A stretch of DNA of 12,259 nt from Deltaproteobacteria bacterium (GTDB taxonomy: Bacteria; Desulfobacterota; DSM-4660; Desulfatiglandales; Desulfatiglandaceae). The DNA is taken from assembly GCA_029932035.1 (NCBI GenBank), contig JAOZQV010000069.1, forward strand, positions 1 through 12,259, given 5' to 3'. A program made the position numbers and the translations under genes. The notes under the pieces are model-generated. The model did not search any database. It had not been told where the DNA came from and was given only the letters and a program-made list of their open reading frames with translations. Below are positions 1 through 7,165 of this stretch, in pieces. How positions within the stretch are numbered: position 1 is the stretch's first letter; each line of letters opens with the position of its first letter.

Positions 1-2
1 GC

Positions 3-326
3 CTCCTGAAAAAGTCCAGCTATCCTGATTCACAATATGATGGGAATGAAATCCTCAAGACAGCGAAGGATTTGGAACAGACGTATCCAGAAGAGATTCT
101 CTCTTTCTACATGACCGGACTTGGTAATCTCAATTACAGTTTTGACCGCAAGACTTATGCCCGTAGAGCCTTGGTGATGGCCAAGGTTCGGCATATTTGG
201 GTTGATGTAATGAAAGCTCCCGAAAAATGGAAAGAATTTGGCCGTAAAGTGAAGCAGGTGAACCTGCGACGGCCTGCATTCCAGGAGGAATTCGCCAAAG
301 CCTTGCCCGACTGGAATACGTTATGA
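3..326 (+). CDS. 3' end of a possible SWIM zinc-finger family protein (partial)
   Basis: The reading frame is open to the left edge, so this is the C-terminal part (about 107 residues) of a gene that begins outside the window. An internal TTG at 72 is not needed as a start. The fragment has no signal peptide or membrane segment and is rich in Lys, Arg, Trp and Phe. It contains the stretches YPEEILSFYM and RRPAFQEEFAKALPDW around a helix that includes KWKEFGRKVKQ. This pattern of YPxxxxxxY, a helical pair, a W-x-x-F segment and an Arg/Pro-Ala-Phe end resembles the C-terminal helical region of SWIM zinc-finger proteins. That is recognition from memory only, and the zinc-finger part itself would lie outside the window. 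The stop at 324-326 is followed by a gap with a weak hairpin, so the gene is probably transcribed separately from dsr. The coding call is fairly safe and the family call is weak. Confidence 0.5.
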   Translation, partial: LLKKSSYPDSQYDGNEILKTAKDLEQTYPEEILSFYMTGLGNLNYSFDRKTYARRALVMAKVRHIWVDVMKAPEKWKEFGRKVKQVNLRRPAFQEEFAKALPDWNTL

Positions 327-374
327 ACAGGATGTGTTTTCGAAAAGATGGAATGTAATTCTGCTAAAAAGTGG

Positions 375-397
375 AGTCAGCCTTTTTGGCTCTGACT
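375..397 (+). terminator. Weak hairpin, possible terminator of the upstream gene
   Basis: AGTCAG (375-380) can pair with CTGACT (392-397), extended inward by CC/GG across a T5 loop with a two-base bulge. It lies about 50 bases after the stop at 326. No U-run follows the stem, so an intrinsic terminator is only a possibility. Confidence 0.2.
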
Positions 398-611
398 TCT
401 CCGCTAGCCGCAGGCTTACTCCGAACTGTTAAGGCCTTCGTGAACTCTGCTGCAGGAGAAAGCCGGGTTGGCAAGACATAAAGAGAATACCGAGTAATCA
501 AGGAGCGTTAAACTGGTGTAGATAAGGAGATTGACATACGAAAACCTTTCCACTCGGAGACGTAAAAGCGCGCCCGTCCAGGCTCGGAAAAATCAGATCC
601 TAACTTCACTA

Positions 612-640
612 TTGACATGTAGGATTGGGTTCCCTAAACT
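612..640 (+). promoter_or_regulatory. Candidate sigma70-type promoter for dsrM
   Basis: A perfect -35 hexamer TTGACA (612-617) is followed after 17 bases by TAAACT (635-640), which matches 4 of 6 positions of the -10 consensus. It would start transcription about 50 bases before dsrM. The placement at the head of the dsr operon supports it; the -10 box is mediocre. Confidence 0.45.
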
Positions 641-697
641 TCTCAACCTGTGCGCTTCCTGACGAGCTTTTTAACTGCTAACATCAAGGGATGACCT

Positions 698-1720
698 ATG
701 ATCGGTATCGCCTATGCGTTGATCGCGCTAATCATCCTTATCCTTGTCCCGTGGGTTGGGATCCAGGGTCTGGGGCTCACCTATCTCTTTGGCGTTATCA
801 TCCCATACGCCGCCATGGCCATATTTTTCTTTGGGGTTCTCCAGCGTCTCCTCAAGTGGTCGCGCATCCCGAATCCTTTCAAGATTCCGACCACCGGCGG
901 TCAGCAGAAAAGCCTGAACTGGATCAGGCAGTCTAAATTTGACAACCCCTCCTCCACGGGCCAGGTTATCGGTCGCGTCCTTTCCGAAGTCTTTCTGTTT
1001 CGATCTCTTTTCAGGAACCTCTCCCCGAGGGTCGGGACACAAGGCACGAGTGTTACATACGCCTCGGCCAAATGGCTCTGGATCTTCGCCATTCTCTTTC
1101 ATTACGCAATGTTTACCACTGTTTTTAGACATCTGAGATTCTTTACCAATCCGGTTCCGTGGCCTGTGGGGTTTGTGGAAGGGTTTGACGGGTGGCTTGA
1201 AGTCGGGATCCCCCAGGTCATGATCAGCGGTCTGGTCCTGCTCTGCGCAGTTTGCCTGCTCTTGGCGAGAAGGCTTGTCATCCCGAGGCTCCGTTACATC
1301 TCCCTGATGAACGATTTTTTCCCCCTGTTTCTCCTCATAGCCATTGCCACCACCGGGGCACTTATGCGCTACATAGTGGGGATCAATGTTCCCTCTGTGA
1401 AGGAACTGGTTATGGGTCTGGTTTCTTTCAGACCTGTGATGATAGAGGGAATCGGGCTGCTCTTTTACATCCACATCTTCTTAGTCAGTACCCTCTTAGC
1501 CTACTTCCCCTTCAGCAAGCTGATGCACGCTGGAGGGATCTTCTTTTCTCCCACAAGGAGTATGGCCAATGACAACCGGGCAGTCCATCATGACAACCCC
1601 TGGAATTACACGGTCAAATTTCATACCTATGATGCGTTTGAAGAGGAATTCCGTGACAAAATGACTGAAGCGGGGATTCCGCTCGATGATACCCTCTCGT
1701 CTTCCACAGGAAAGGATTAA
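698..1720 (+). CDS. dsrM: DsrM, cytochrome b membrane subunit of the DsrMKJOP complex
   Basis: Membrane-integral diheme cytochrome b of the NarI-like family. It exchanges electrons with menaquinone and passes them to or from DsrK on the cytoplasmic side. The 340-residue length fits DsrM. Hydrophobic segments lie near residues 3-22, 25-48, 124-148, 170-192, 205-227 and 250-272, with a hydrophilic loop at about 55-120. Candidate heme b ligands are His135, His145, His259 and His277 within or at the ends of the helices. The family-typical blocks GGQQKSLNWI, LFRSLFRN, FYIHIFLVS and YFPFSKLMH are present, and so is the cytoplasmic end around NPWNYTVKFHTY. An SD-like AAGGGA (686-691) precedes the ATG at a normal distance. 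It is the first gene of the operon, and dsrK starts 4 bases after its stop. It looks intact. Confidence is high because all five partner genes follow in canonical order. Confidence 0.95.
   Translation: MIGIAYALIALIILILVPWVGIQGLGLTYLFGVIIPYAAMAIFFFGVLQRLLKWSRIPNPFKIPTTGGQQKSLNWIRQSKFDNPSSTGQVIGRVLSEVFLFRSLFRNLSPRVGTQGTSVTYASAKWLWIFAILFHYAMFTTVFRHLRFFTNPVPWPVGFVEGFDGWLEVGIPQVMISGLVLLCAVCLLLARRLVIPRLRYISLMNDFFPLFLLIAIATTGALMRYIVGINVPSVKELVMGLVSFRPVMIEGIGLLFYIHIFLVSTLLAYFPFSKLMHAGGIFFSPTRSMANDNRAVHHDNPWNYTVKFHTYDAFEEEFRDKMTEAGIPLDDTLSSSTGKD
1708..1716 (+). promoter_or_regulatory. Ribosome binding site that sets the dsrK start
   Basis: AGGAAAGGA lies inside the end of dsrM, 8 bases before a GTG at 1725. 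It argues for that GTG rather than the in-frame ATG at 1686, which has no SD and would add 13 residues unlike the usual DsrK N-terminus. Confidence 0.7.
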
Positions 1721-1724
1721 GACC

Positions 1725-3356
1725 GTGGCCGACAATCTCCCCAAGCCCGAAGAACTCTCGCAGATAGATCTTAGCATGCCTGATACCGGGTGGATGGATA
1801 CACCTGCCATTTTCAGGAAGGGAATATACTGCCACGCCGCCCGCGCCAGAGACATCGAGGCCCTGGGCATGCCCAACCCCCGCGACTGGCGGGTAGAAGA
1901 CGATGACTGGAAGCTGCCGCACAACTGGCAGGATGTCATAATGGACGGGCTCCGTGAACGCTTGGAAAAATTTCGTTCCCTCCGGATTTTTATGGATACC
2001 TGCGTGCGTTGCGGCGCGTGCGCGGACAAGTGTCATTTCTTTATCGGCTCAGGCGACCCGAAAAATATGCCGGTGCTCAGGGCCGAACTCCTTCGATCGG
2101 TGTACCGTCACAATTTCACAAGGGCCGGGAAGATCATGGGCAAAATGGTCGGGGCCCGCGGCCTTAGCGAGACGGTCTTGAAGGAGTGGTGGTACTACTT
2201 CTTTCAGTGCACGGAGTGCCGGCGCTGCTCCCTCTTCTGCCCATACGGCATTGACACTGCGGAGATCACCATTATTGCGAGGGAGCTGTTGAATCTCTTG
2301 GGCCTAAACATCGACTGGATTTCATCACCCGTTGCCAAATGCCATCATGTAGGGAATCACATCGGCATGGAGCCCCAGGCCATGAAAGAATCGATTGATT
2401 TCCTCTGCAATGACATCGAGGAGATTACCGGGATAGAGATCAAGCCCTCTTTCAACCGCAAGGGGGCCGAAATTCTATTTGTTACCTCTTCTGGCGACTA
2501 TTACTCGGAACCGGGCATCTTCACCTGTATGGGATATCTGATGCTTTTCCATCAATTGGGCCTGGACTATACCTGGTCCACCTATGCCGCAGAGGGCGGC
2601 AACTTCGGCTATTTTACCAGCCACGAGGCGGCAAAACTGTTGAACGCCAAGATATACGCAGAGGCCAAGAGACTCGGTGTGAAATATATCTTAGGCGGCG
2701 AGTGCGGGCATATGTGGCGTGTCCTGAACCAGTACATGGATACCATGAACGGTCCTCCCGATTTCTTAGAAACGCCCGTATCCCCTGTTACCGGGACCCG
2801 GTTTGAGAATGCCACCTCCACTAAAGCAGTCCACATATGCGAGTTTACGGCCGACCTTATCAAGAAAACTAAACTCAAATTTGATACCAAGCGCAATGAT
2901 CATATTAAACTAACCTATCATGACTCCTGCAACGTGGCCCGGGGCATGGGTATGTTAGAGGAGCCGCGTTATATTATCAAAAAGGTCTGCAATAATTTTT
3001 ATGAAATGCCTGAAGAGACTATCCGGGAACGGACATTCTGTTGCGGCAGCGGCGCAGGTCTCCATGCGGGAGAGGACATGGAATTGCGGATGAGGGGCGG
3101 CTTTGCCCGGGCGAATGCGGTCCGCCATGTCCGCGACAAGCACGGGGTAAATATGTTAGCCTGCATCTGCGCCATCGACCGGGCCGCCTTTCCAACGCTC
3201 ATGGAATACTGGGCCCCGGAGGTGGGGGTAACCGGAATACATGAACTGTTAGCAAACGCCATGATCATGGATGGCCAAAAAGAGAGGACCCAGGATATCC
3301 GGGGGGAGGACCTGCCCAACTTAGAGCCGGAAGATAAGGGGGCTAATAATGTTTAA
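1725..3356 (+). CDS. dsrK: DsrK, HdrD-like iron-sulfur (CCG domain) subunit of DsrMKJOP
   Basis: Cytoplasmic catalytic subunit related to heterodisulfide reductase HdrD. Its accepted role is thiol/disulfide redox chemistry with DsrC, using electrons shared with DsrM. I use the GTG at 1725 (543 residues) because of the SD at 1708-1716; a longer start at ATG 1686 is possible. Two ferredoxin-type [4Fe-4S] motifs are visible: Cys93, 96, 99, 103 (CVRCGACADKC) and Cys162, 165, 168, 172 (CTECRRCSLFC). The C-terminal half carries the cysteine-rich CCG region: GGECGH (Cys327), HDSC (Cys402), FCCGSGAG (Cys439-440) and CIC (Cys480, 482). These are the expected ligands of a noncubane [4Fe-4S] cluster. 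The last pair is C-x-C rather than the C-x-x-C of HdrB/D. The gene overlaps dsrJ by 8 bases, which implies translational coupling. No lesion is seen. Confidence 0.96.
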   Translation: MADNLPKPEELSQIDLSMPDTGWMDTPAIFRKGIYCHAARARDIEALGMPNPRDWRVEDDDWKLPHNWQDVIMDGLRERLEKFRSLRIFMDTCVRCGACADKCHFFIGSGDPKNMPVLRAELLRSVYRHNFTRAGKIMGKMVGARGLSETVLKEWWYYFFQCTECRRCSLFCPYGIDTAEITIIARELLNLLGLNIDWISSPVAKCHHVGNHIGMEPQAMKESIDFLCNDIEEITGIEIKPSFNRKGAEILFVTSSGDYYSEPGIFTCMGYLMLFHQLGLDYTWSTYAAEGGNFGYFTSHEAAKLLNAKIYAEAKRLGVKYILGGECGHMWRVLNQYMDTMNGPPDFLETPVSPVTGTRFENATSTKAVHICEFTADLIKKTKLKFDTKRNDHIKLTYHDSCNVARGMGMLEEPRYIIKKVCNNFYEMPEETIRERTFCCGSGAGLHAGEDMELRMRGGFARANAVRHVRDKHGVNMLACICAIDRAAFPTLMEYWAPEVGVTGIHELLANAMIMDGQKERTQDIRGEDLPNLEPEDKGANNV

Positions 3357-3834
3357 TAAAGGGTGGGTTATAGGCGGGATCATAATTTTTGTGGCTGTGG
3401 CCGCCTTCCCTTTCTACTGGTACCAGGTAGGCAGGGACAAACCCTTTCCAGAACTGGAACTCCCTGCCAAAGAAAAAAGATGCGTCGAGTCAGTGGACTT
3501 TATGCGAGCTAACCACATGCGGCTCTTAGATGCGTGGAGGATTGCGGTAGTGAGGGATGATCTGCTCATATACACCTCCGCAAAGGGGGAGAACTTTGAG
3601 ATGAACCTGCACAAGACATGCATGGGATGTCATACGTCGAGAGACCGGTTTTGTAATCGGTGCCATGACTATAATAATGTTGTGCCTCCCTGCTGGGACT
3701 GTCATTTTGCCCCATCCGAGGCTGTAAAAGATCAGAGACCGGAGGTCGGAGTTCAGCCTCCGGCCCAGAGGGGTCTACGCCCCGGCGCGAGGTCAGAAGT
3801 GATTCGTGTGAACCGTAAAGGGGGGAAATCGTGA
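3349..3834 (+). CDS. dsrJ: DsrJ, periplasmic triheme cytochrome c subunit
   Basis: Membrane-anchored periplasmic cytochrome with three c-type hemes that forms part of the periplasmic electron path of DsrMKJOP. An uncleaved N-terminal anchor spans about residues 5-24. Exactly three CxxCH motifs are present: Cys91-Cys94-His95, Cys102-Cys105-His106 and Cys115-Cys118-His119. Cys45 in KEKRC sits where the Allochromatium protein has the cysteine that gives one heme its unusual His/Cys ligation, followed by the typical MRANHM...AWRIAVVR block. After the last heme site the protein runs on for about 42 residues. From about residue 127 this tail is Pro/Arg/Gly-rich and is encoded by a 7-base tandem repeat and GC-rich inverted repeats (3729-3783). 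That tail looks added rather than conserved. The start ATG overlaps the end of dsrK, with an AAGGGG-type SD just upstream. The stop overlaps the dsrO GTG by 4 bases. Confidence 0.94.
   Translation: MFNKGWVIGGIIIFVAVAAFPFYWYQVGRDKPFPELELPAKEKRCVESVDFMRANHMRLLDAWRIAVVRDDLLIYTSAKGENFEMNLHKTCMGCHTSRDRFCNRCHDYNNVVPPCWDCHFAPSEAVKDQRPEVGVQPPAQRGLRPGARSEVIRVNRKGGKS
3729..3763 (+). repeat. In-gene 7-base tandem repeat at the dsrJ 3' end
   Basis: Four consecutive heptamers start at 3729, 3736, 3743 and 3750 and fit AGNYCRG without exception. A fifth at 3757 (CCTCCGG) keeps only the YCRG half. The period is not a multiple of three, so the repeat is translated in shifting frames into the DsrJ tail. CCGGAGG (3739-3745) and CCTCCGG (3757-3763) also form a perfect 7-bp inverted repeat with an 11-base loop. 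Confidence 0.7.
3770..3783. repeat. Short GC inverted repeat next to the dsrJ heptamers
   Basis: GGGG (3770-3773) and CCCC (3780-3783) flank six bases, just after the hairpin at 3739-3763. Together they look like a small REP-like palindromic insertion in the dsrJ tail. The stem is short and could be chance in GC-rich sequence. Confidence 0.35.
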
Positions 3835-4601
3835 CATTAACCCGGCGGAAATTCCTGAAAGCGGCTGCAACGTCAGCCCTGTCTGTCATGGCCGTTCCCT
3901 GTATCAGCCAGGGCTTTGAGTTGGAAGGCAGGATGTCGCTCGGCCCAAAGGCCCTGAAGGCCAGGAGATGGGCCATGGTGGTTGATATGAACAAGTGCAG
4001 AGACGATTGTGCGGATGATTGCCTGATCGCCTGCCATGAAATCCACAATGTCCCCTATATCCCCAAGGCCGAACATGAGGTAATGTGGCTTTTTCTTGAG
4101 CCCTATGAAAACGCATTTCCCGAACGGTCTCACCGGTTTCTCTCTAAGAGGGTCCGTGAGAAAGAATTCTTTCTCATGTGCAACCACTGCGAGGATCCGC
4201 CCTGTGCCAGGGTTTGTCCGACCCAGGCCACCTTCAAGAGGGAGAAGGACGGGATAGTCATGATCGATTACCACCGCTGTATCGGCTGCAGATTTTGCAT
4301 GGCCGCCTGTCCTTACGGTTCTCGCAGCTTCAATTTTAGAGACCCTCGGCCCTTCATCAAAAAGATCAACCCCGAATTCCCTACCCGGCGCAGGGGAGTA
4401 GTTGAAAAATGCAATTTCTGTCAGGAACTCTTAGAGGTGGGCCGGATGCCGGCCTGCGTTGAGGCCTGCAAGGAAGGCGTATTGACGTTCGGTGACTTAG
4501 AAGACCCAACATCCGCGGTCCGCACGCTCTTGTCAGAGAAGCCACACATCAGGCGCAAACCGGATTTGGGCACAGGTCCGTCGGTCTTTTATATTGTGTG
4601 A
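3831..4601 (+). CDS. dsrO: DsrO, Tat-exported periplasmic ferredoxin subunit
   Basis: Periplasmic iron-sulfur protein that carries electrons between DsrJ and the membrane subunit DsrP. A twin-arginine signal is visible at the N-terminus (TRRKFLK, Arg5-Arg6) followed by a short hydrophobic stretch to about residue 23, so export in folded form with clusters is expected. Sixteen cysteines lie in four groups: 56/60/64/68, 117/120/125/129, 150/153/156/160 and 194/197/209/213. These are the pattern of NrfC/DmsB-like proteins with up to four [4Fe-4S] clusters. The length of 256 residues is normal. The start is GTG at 3831, sharing GTGA with the dsrJ stop, behind an A/G-rich SD (3817-3826). Translation is therefore coupled to dsrJ. 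The next gene, dsrP, does not follow directly: 222 bases of repeat-rich sequence intervene. Confidence 0.95.
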   Translation: MTLTRRKFLKAAATSALSVMAVPCISQGFELEGRMSLGPKALKARRWAMVVDMNKCRDDCADDCLIACHEIHNVPYIPKAEHEVMWLFLEPYENAFPERSHRFLSKRVREKEFFLMCNHCEDPPCARVCPTQATFKREKDGIVMIDYHRCIGCRFCMAACPYGSRSFNFRDPRPFIKKINPEFPTRRRGVVEKCNFCQELLEVGRMPACVEACKEGVLTFGDLEDPTSAVRTLLSEKPHIRRKPDLGTGPSVFYIV

Positions 4602-4616
4602 ATTTAGGGATTGAGC

Positions 4617-4646
4617 CACAGACCCACACAGACCGACACAGACTTG
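4617..4646. repeat. 10-base tandem repeat, three copies (CACAGACNNN)
   Basis: Copies begin at 4617, 4627 and 4637; the first seven bases, CACAGAC, are identical in all three. The motif recurs in inverted form (TCTGTG) at 4759-4764. Confidence 0.7.
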
Positions 4647-4663
4647 TGGTACAGATAAAATTT

Positions 4664-4698
4664 GAGATTTAAGATCCGGGATACAAGATGCAGGATGG
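4664..4698. repeat. 7-base tandem repeat, five copies (NNGATNN)
   Basis: Heptamers begin at 4664, 4671, 4678, 4685 and 4692. GAT is invariant at positions 3-5 of each unit, and positions 1-2 are always purines. Confidence 0.65.
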
Positions 4699-4756
4699 AT
4701 GTTTCATGAATCTGTTCCTTGAGCCTTCATCAAATGGTTGAATGTTCCGGTTGAAT

Positions 4757-4780
4757 AATCTGTGTAAATCTGCGTAATCT
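4757..4780. repeat. 10-base tandem repeat, two full copies plus a partial (AATCTGNGTA)
   Basis: Copies start at 4757 and 4767 and differ at one base; a degenerate partial copy follows to 4780. In reverse complement the unit contains the CACAGA core of the repeat at 4617-4646, so the two arrays form inverted arms around the middle of the spacer. Confidence 0.65.
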
Positions 4781-4823
4781 ACGGATGGTTGTTGTTAACT
4801 GCAGGGATTAACAGAAGACTGAT

Positions 4824-5984
4824 ATGCTCGAAAAAGTTTTTCATGGTGGAAAAGGTTATTGGGTATGGGTCCTTGCCTTAGCCGCGGGTGTCGGTATCGG
4901 GCTCATGGCCTACCTGTACCAGTTGCGGGAGGGAATGTGGGTCACCGGTATGAGCAGGGATGTCTCATGGGGGTTCTATATCTCACAGTTCACTTTTTTA
5001 GTGGGCGTCGCTGCTTCAGTACTTATGGTGGTGCTGCCGCTTTATTTGCACGATTTCAAGGCCTTTGCCCGCATTACGGCCCTATCCCAGTTCCTCGCTG
5101 TCGGTACCCTGCTTATGAGTCTGCTCTTCATCTTTTCCGACGTCGGCATGCCGATGCGCATCCTGAATGTGCCCCTGAATCCGACTCCCCACTCCATGCT
5201 CTTTTATGACACTGTTTTCCTCCCGGGTTTCATGGTGATCAACCTTATCATCGGCTGGACGGCGATTGGCGCAGAGAAAAGGGAAGTGCCCCTGCAATGG
5301 TGGGTGAAGGGGCTGATTTATCTTTCCATGCCGTGGGCAGTGGTCATGCACACTGTCACGGCCTTTATCTACGCCGGCACGCCCGGACGCGGGTTCTGGA
5401 TGACAGCCATTATGGCCCCCCGTTTTTTGGTCACGGCCTTTGCCGCCGGCCCTGCCCTTCTTATAATCCTCTGTACCGCAATCAAGACCCTCACCCACTT
5501 TGTAGTCACAGAAAGGGCCATCCAAAAGCTGGTGACCATTATGCTCTATGCCCTGATCATTGATGCATTTTTTTTGGGGGTGGAGTACTTCACTGTGTTT
5601 TACGCTGATATACCGGAATACACTGAGACATTCCAGTATCTCTTCTTAGGCATTGATGGTGATTGCGCCTTAGTGCCCTGGACCTGGTGCATGAACCTCG
5701 CCCTACTTGTCGCCATTGGTCTCCTGGTCATTCCCGGCGCGAGAAGCAACCGCCCGGTCCTTATAGCAGCCTGCATTATTGCCCTCATAGGCCTGTGGAT
5801 CGACAAGGGCTATGTCCTCGTGCCCGCTGCCTTTATCCCCAATGTCTTCGGGCGAATCATGGAGTACCCCCCATCATGGGTAGAACTGACGATCTCCCTC
5901 GGCATTTATGCCTTGGGGACACTCATAATCACTGCGCTCTACAAGGTAGTGATATCAGTCAAGGAAGAGACTCAAGATTTATGA
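4824..5984 (+). CDS. dsrP: DsrP, NrfD-like membrane subunit of DsrMKJOP
   Basis: Integral membrane protein of the NrfD/PsrC family that links the periplasmic ferredoxin DsrO to the quinone pool. The 386 residues form about ten hydrophobic segments, for example near 12-31, 53-75, 85-105, 128-148, 162-184, 198-220, 235-259, 285-303, 311-334 and 352-377. Conserved-looking features include the N-terminal GKGYWVWVLALAAGVGIG, DVSWGFYISQF, the charged MPMRIL loop and GTPGRGFWM. The ATG at 4824 has only a weak SD (AGAAG near 4813-4817). The separate weak SD and the 222-base repeat spacer mean that translation of dsrP is not coupled to dsrO as the earlier genes are. The family call is firm, and the DsrP call follows from position. 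The next gene starts 39 bases downstream. Confidence 0.93.
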   Translation: MLEKVFHGGKGYWVWVLALAAGVGIGLMAYLYQLREGMWVTGMSRDVSWGFYISQFTFLVGVAASVLMVVLPLYLHDFKAFARITALSQFLAVGTLLMSLLFIFSDVGMPMRILNVPLNPTPHSMLFYDTVFLPGFMVINLIIGWTAIGAEKREVPLQWWVKGLIYLSMPWAVVMHTVTAFIYAGTPGRGFWMTAIMAPRFLVTAFAAGPALLIILCTAIKTLTHFVVTERAIQKLVTIMLYALIIDAFFLGVEYFTVFYADIPEYTETFQYLFLGIDGDCALVPWTWCMNLALLVAIGLLVIPGARSNRPVLIAACIIALIGLWIDKGYVLVPAAFIPNVFGRIMEYPPSWVELTISLGIYALGTLIITALYKVVISVKEETQDL

Positions 5985-6023
5985 TCAGTTCTATTTTCGC
6001 TAATAAATTGAAGAGGAACTGAA

Positions 6024-7091
6024 ATGCTTAAGACAGGTATTGTTAAGGATAGCAGATACTTGGACCACAAACCGGGGGCCTTTCATCCGGAGAGTCCCAA
6101 ACGTTTAGAAGCGATCTATTCCATGCTTGAAGGGTCTGACATGTCAGGCCTGTTTCAGGATATTCCGGTGAGAAGATCTGAGAGAGATGAGCTCTTGTTA
6201 GTGCATTCTCCAAAGTATGTCGATATGATTATGGCTACAGAGGGAAAAGGATACACTTCTCTTGATCCGGACACTGCAGCCTCTGAAGGCTCCTGCGAAG
6301 CCGCCCTTCTTGCTGCAGGTGGACTGTGTGAGGCTATTTCAGCGGTAGTATCGAAAAAGTTGAACAATGCCTTTGCATTGGTAAGGCCGCCAGGCCATCA
6401 CGCAGAGAACAACCGGGCAATGGGTTTCTGCCTCTTTAACAATGTGGCCATAGGGGCCAGGTTTGCCCAGGAATTTCATGGGACTGAACGGATTCTTGTG
6501 GTGGACTGGGATCTTCACCATGGCAATGGGACTCAGCATACATTTGAAGAAAATCCTACGATCCTCTACTTTTCAACCCATCAATATCCCTTTTATCCTG
6601 GCAGTGGCGCTTTCAAACAGATAGGGAGAGGGAAAGGTAAGGGGTTCACCGTAAATGTCCCCCTCTCACCTGGCCATGGGGACGCGGAATACATCGACGT
6701 GTTCAAAAGGGTATTGGAGCCGATCGCCCTCGAGTTTAAACCGGATCTGGTCTTGGTGTCGGCGGGTTTTGATATTTATGAAGACGATCCTCTCGGAGGA
6801 ATGCTTGTAACTCCGGAGGGTTTTGCCGGGCTAACCCGGTCCGTGATGGATATCGCTGACGCATGCTGTGATGGAAAGGTAGTAATTACGCTTGAGGGGG
6901 GATATAATCTAACCGGACTCAGTAAATCGGTGAAAGCGGTTCTAAAGGAACTTGCCGGCCTTTCGACAAGAGTCCATAAACATATTATAGCTCCTGCTGA
7001 GCAGCATAGGGTTGACAGGGTAGTATTAATGGTTTCCGAAGTTCACAGCGAGTTCTGGAAGAATCTAAACCCAATAAAAAAAATGCCATGA
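6024..7091 (+). CDS. Histone deacetylase family (AcuC/class II HDAC-like) amidohydrolase
   Basis: Zinc amidohydrolase of the arginase/deacetylase fold, predicted to remove acyl groups from acetyl-lysine or small acetylated amines in the cytoplasm. All catalytic landmarks are present: RPPGHH with His125-His126, DWDLHHGNGT with Zn ligands Asp163 and His165, SAGFD with the third Zn ligand Asp250, and EGGYN with the transition-state Tyr294. At 355 residues it is slightly longer than the bare domain, and the C-terminal 40 or so residues are a poorly recognisable extension. The SD AAGAGGA (6011-6017) precedes the ATG well. It starts only 39 bases after dsrP with no terminator between, so it is probably the last gene of the dsr transcript. 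The substrate cannot be read from sequence. AcuC-like control of acyl-CoA synthetases, polyamine deacetylation or a general lysine deacetylase role are all possible. Confidence 0.93.
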   Translation: MLKTGIVKDSRYLDHKPGAFHPESPKRLEAIYSMLEGSDMSGLFQDIPVRRSERDELLLVHSPKYVDMIMATEGKGYTSLDPDTAASEGSCEAALLAAGGLCEAISAVVSKKLNNAFALVRPPGHHAENNRAMGFCLFNNVAIGARFAQEFHGTERILVVDWDLHHGNGTQHTFEENPTILYFSTHQYPFYPGSGAFKQIGRGKGKGFTVNVPLSPGHGDAEYIDVFKRVLEPIALEFKPDLVLVSAGFDIYEDDPLGGMLVTPEGFAGLTRSVMDIADACCDGKVVITLEGGYNLTGLSKSVKAVLKELAGLSTRVHKHIIAPAEQHRVDRVVLMVSEVHSEFWKNLNPIKKMP

Positions 7092-7165
7092 AAACGTGAT
7101 GCCAGAGCTCCAAGTTATTTCTGATCCAGTCCTAATCTCTCAATCTCGATTGATCCGGAATAGGA

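Larger units (their letters stand above)
327..697. other. Intergenic gap upstream of dsrM
   Basis: No convincing coding frame covers these 371 bases. They hold one imperfect hairpin near 375-397 and a promoter candidate at 612-640 close to dsrM. No tRNA, CRISPR or inverted-repeat-bounded element was seen. Confidence 0.6.
4602..4823. repeat. Repeat-rich spacer between dsrO and dsrP
   Basis: No coding frame is apparent in these 222 bases. They consist largely of a 10-base tandem repeat at 4617-4646, a 7-base tandem repeat at 4664-4698 and a second 10-base repeat at 4757-4780 related to the first in inverted orientation. This makes the spacer look like a small inserted or expanded repeat element rather than a promoter region. 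Confidence 0.6.

Noticed and set aside
531..559. TTGACA upstream of dsrM as a second promoter.
   Set aside because: No acceptable -10 hexamer lies 16-18 bases downstream.
728..1474. Long open frame on the minus strand opposite dsrM (248 codons).
   Set aside because: The product is low-hydrophobicity, charge-rich shadow sequence, and dsrM on the other strand is certain.
4751..4780. TTGAAT with TAATCT as an internal promoter for dsrP.
   Set aside because: Only 3 of 6 bases match at -10, and the sequence is explained by the 10-base repeat.
4617..4788. CRISPR array as an explanation for the repeats.
   Set aside because: The units are 7-10 bases with no spacers, and there are no cas genes.
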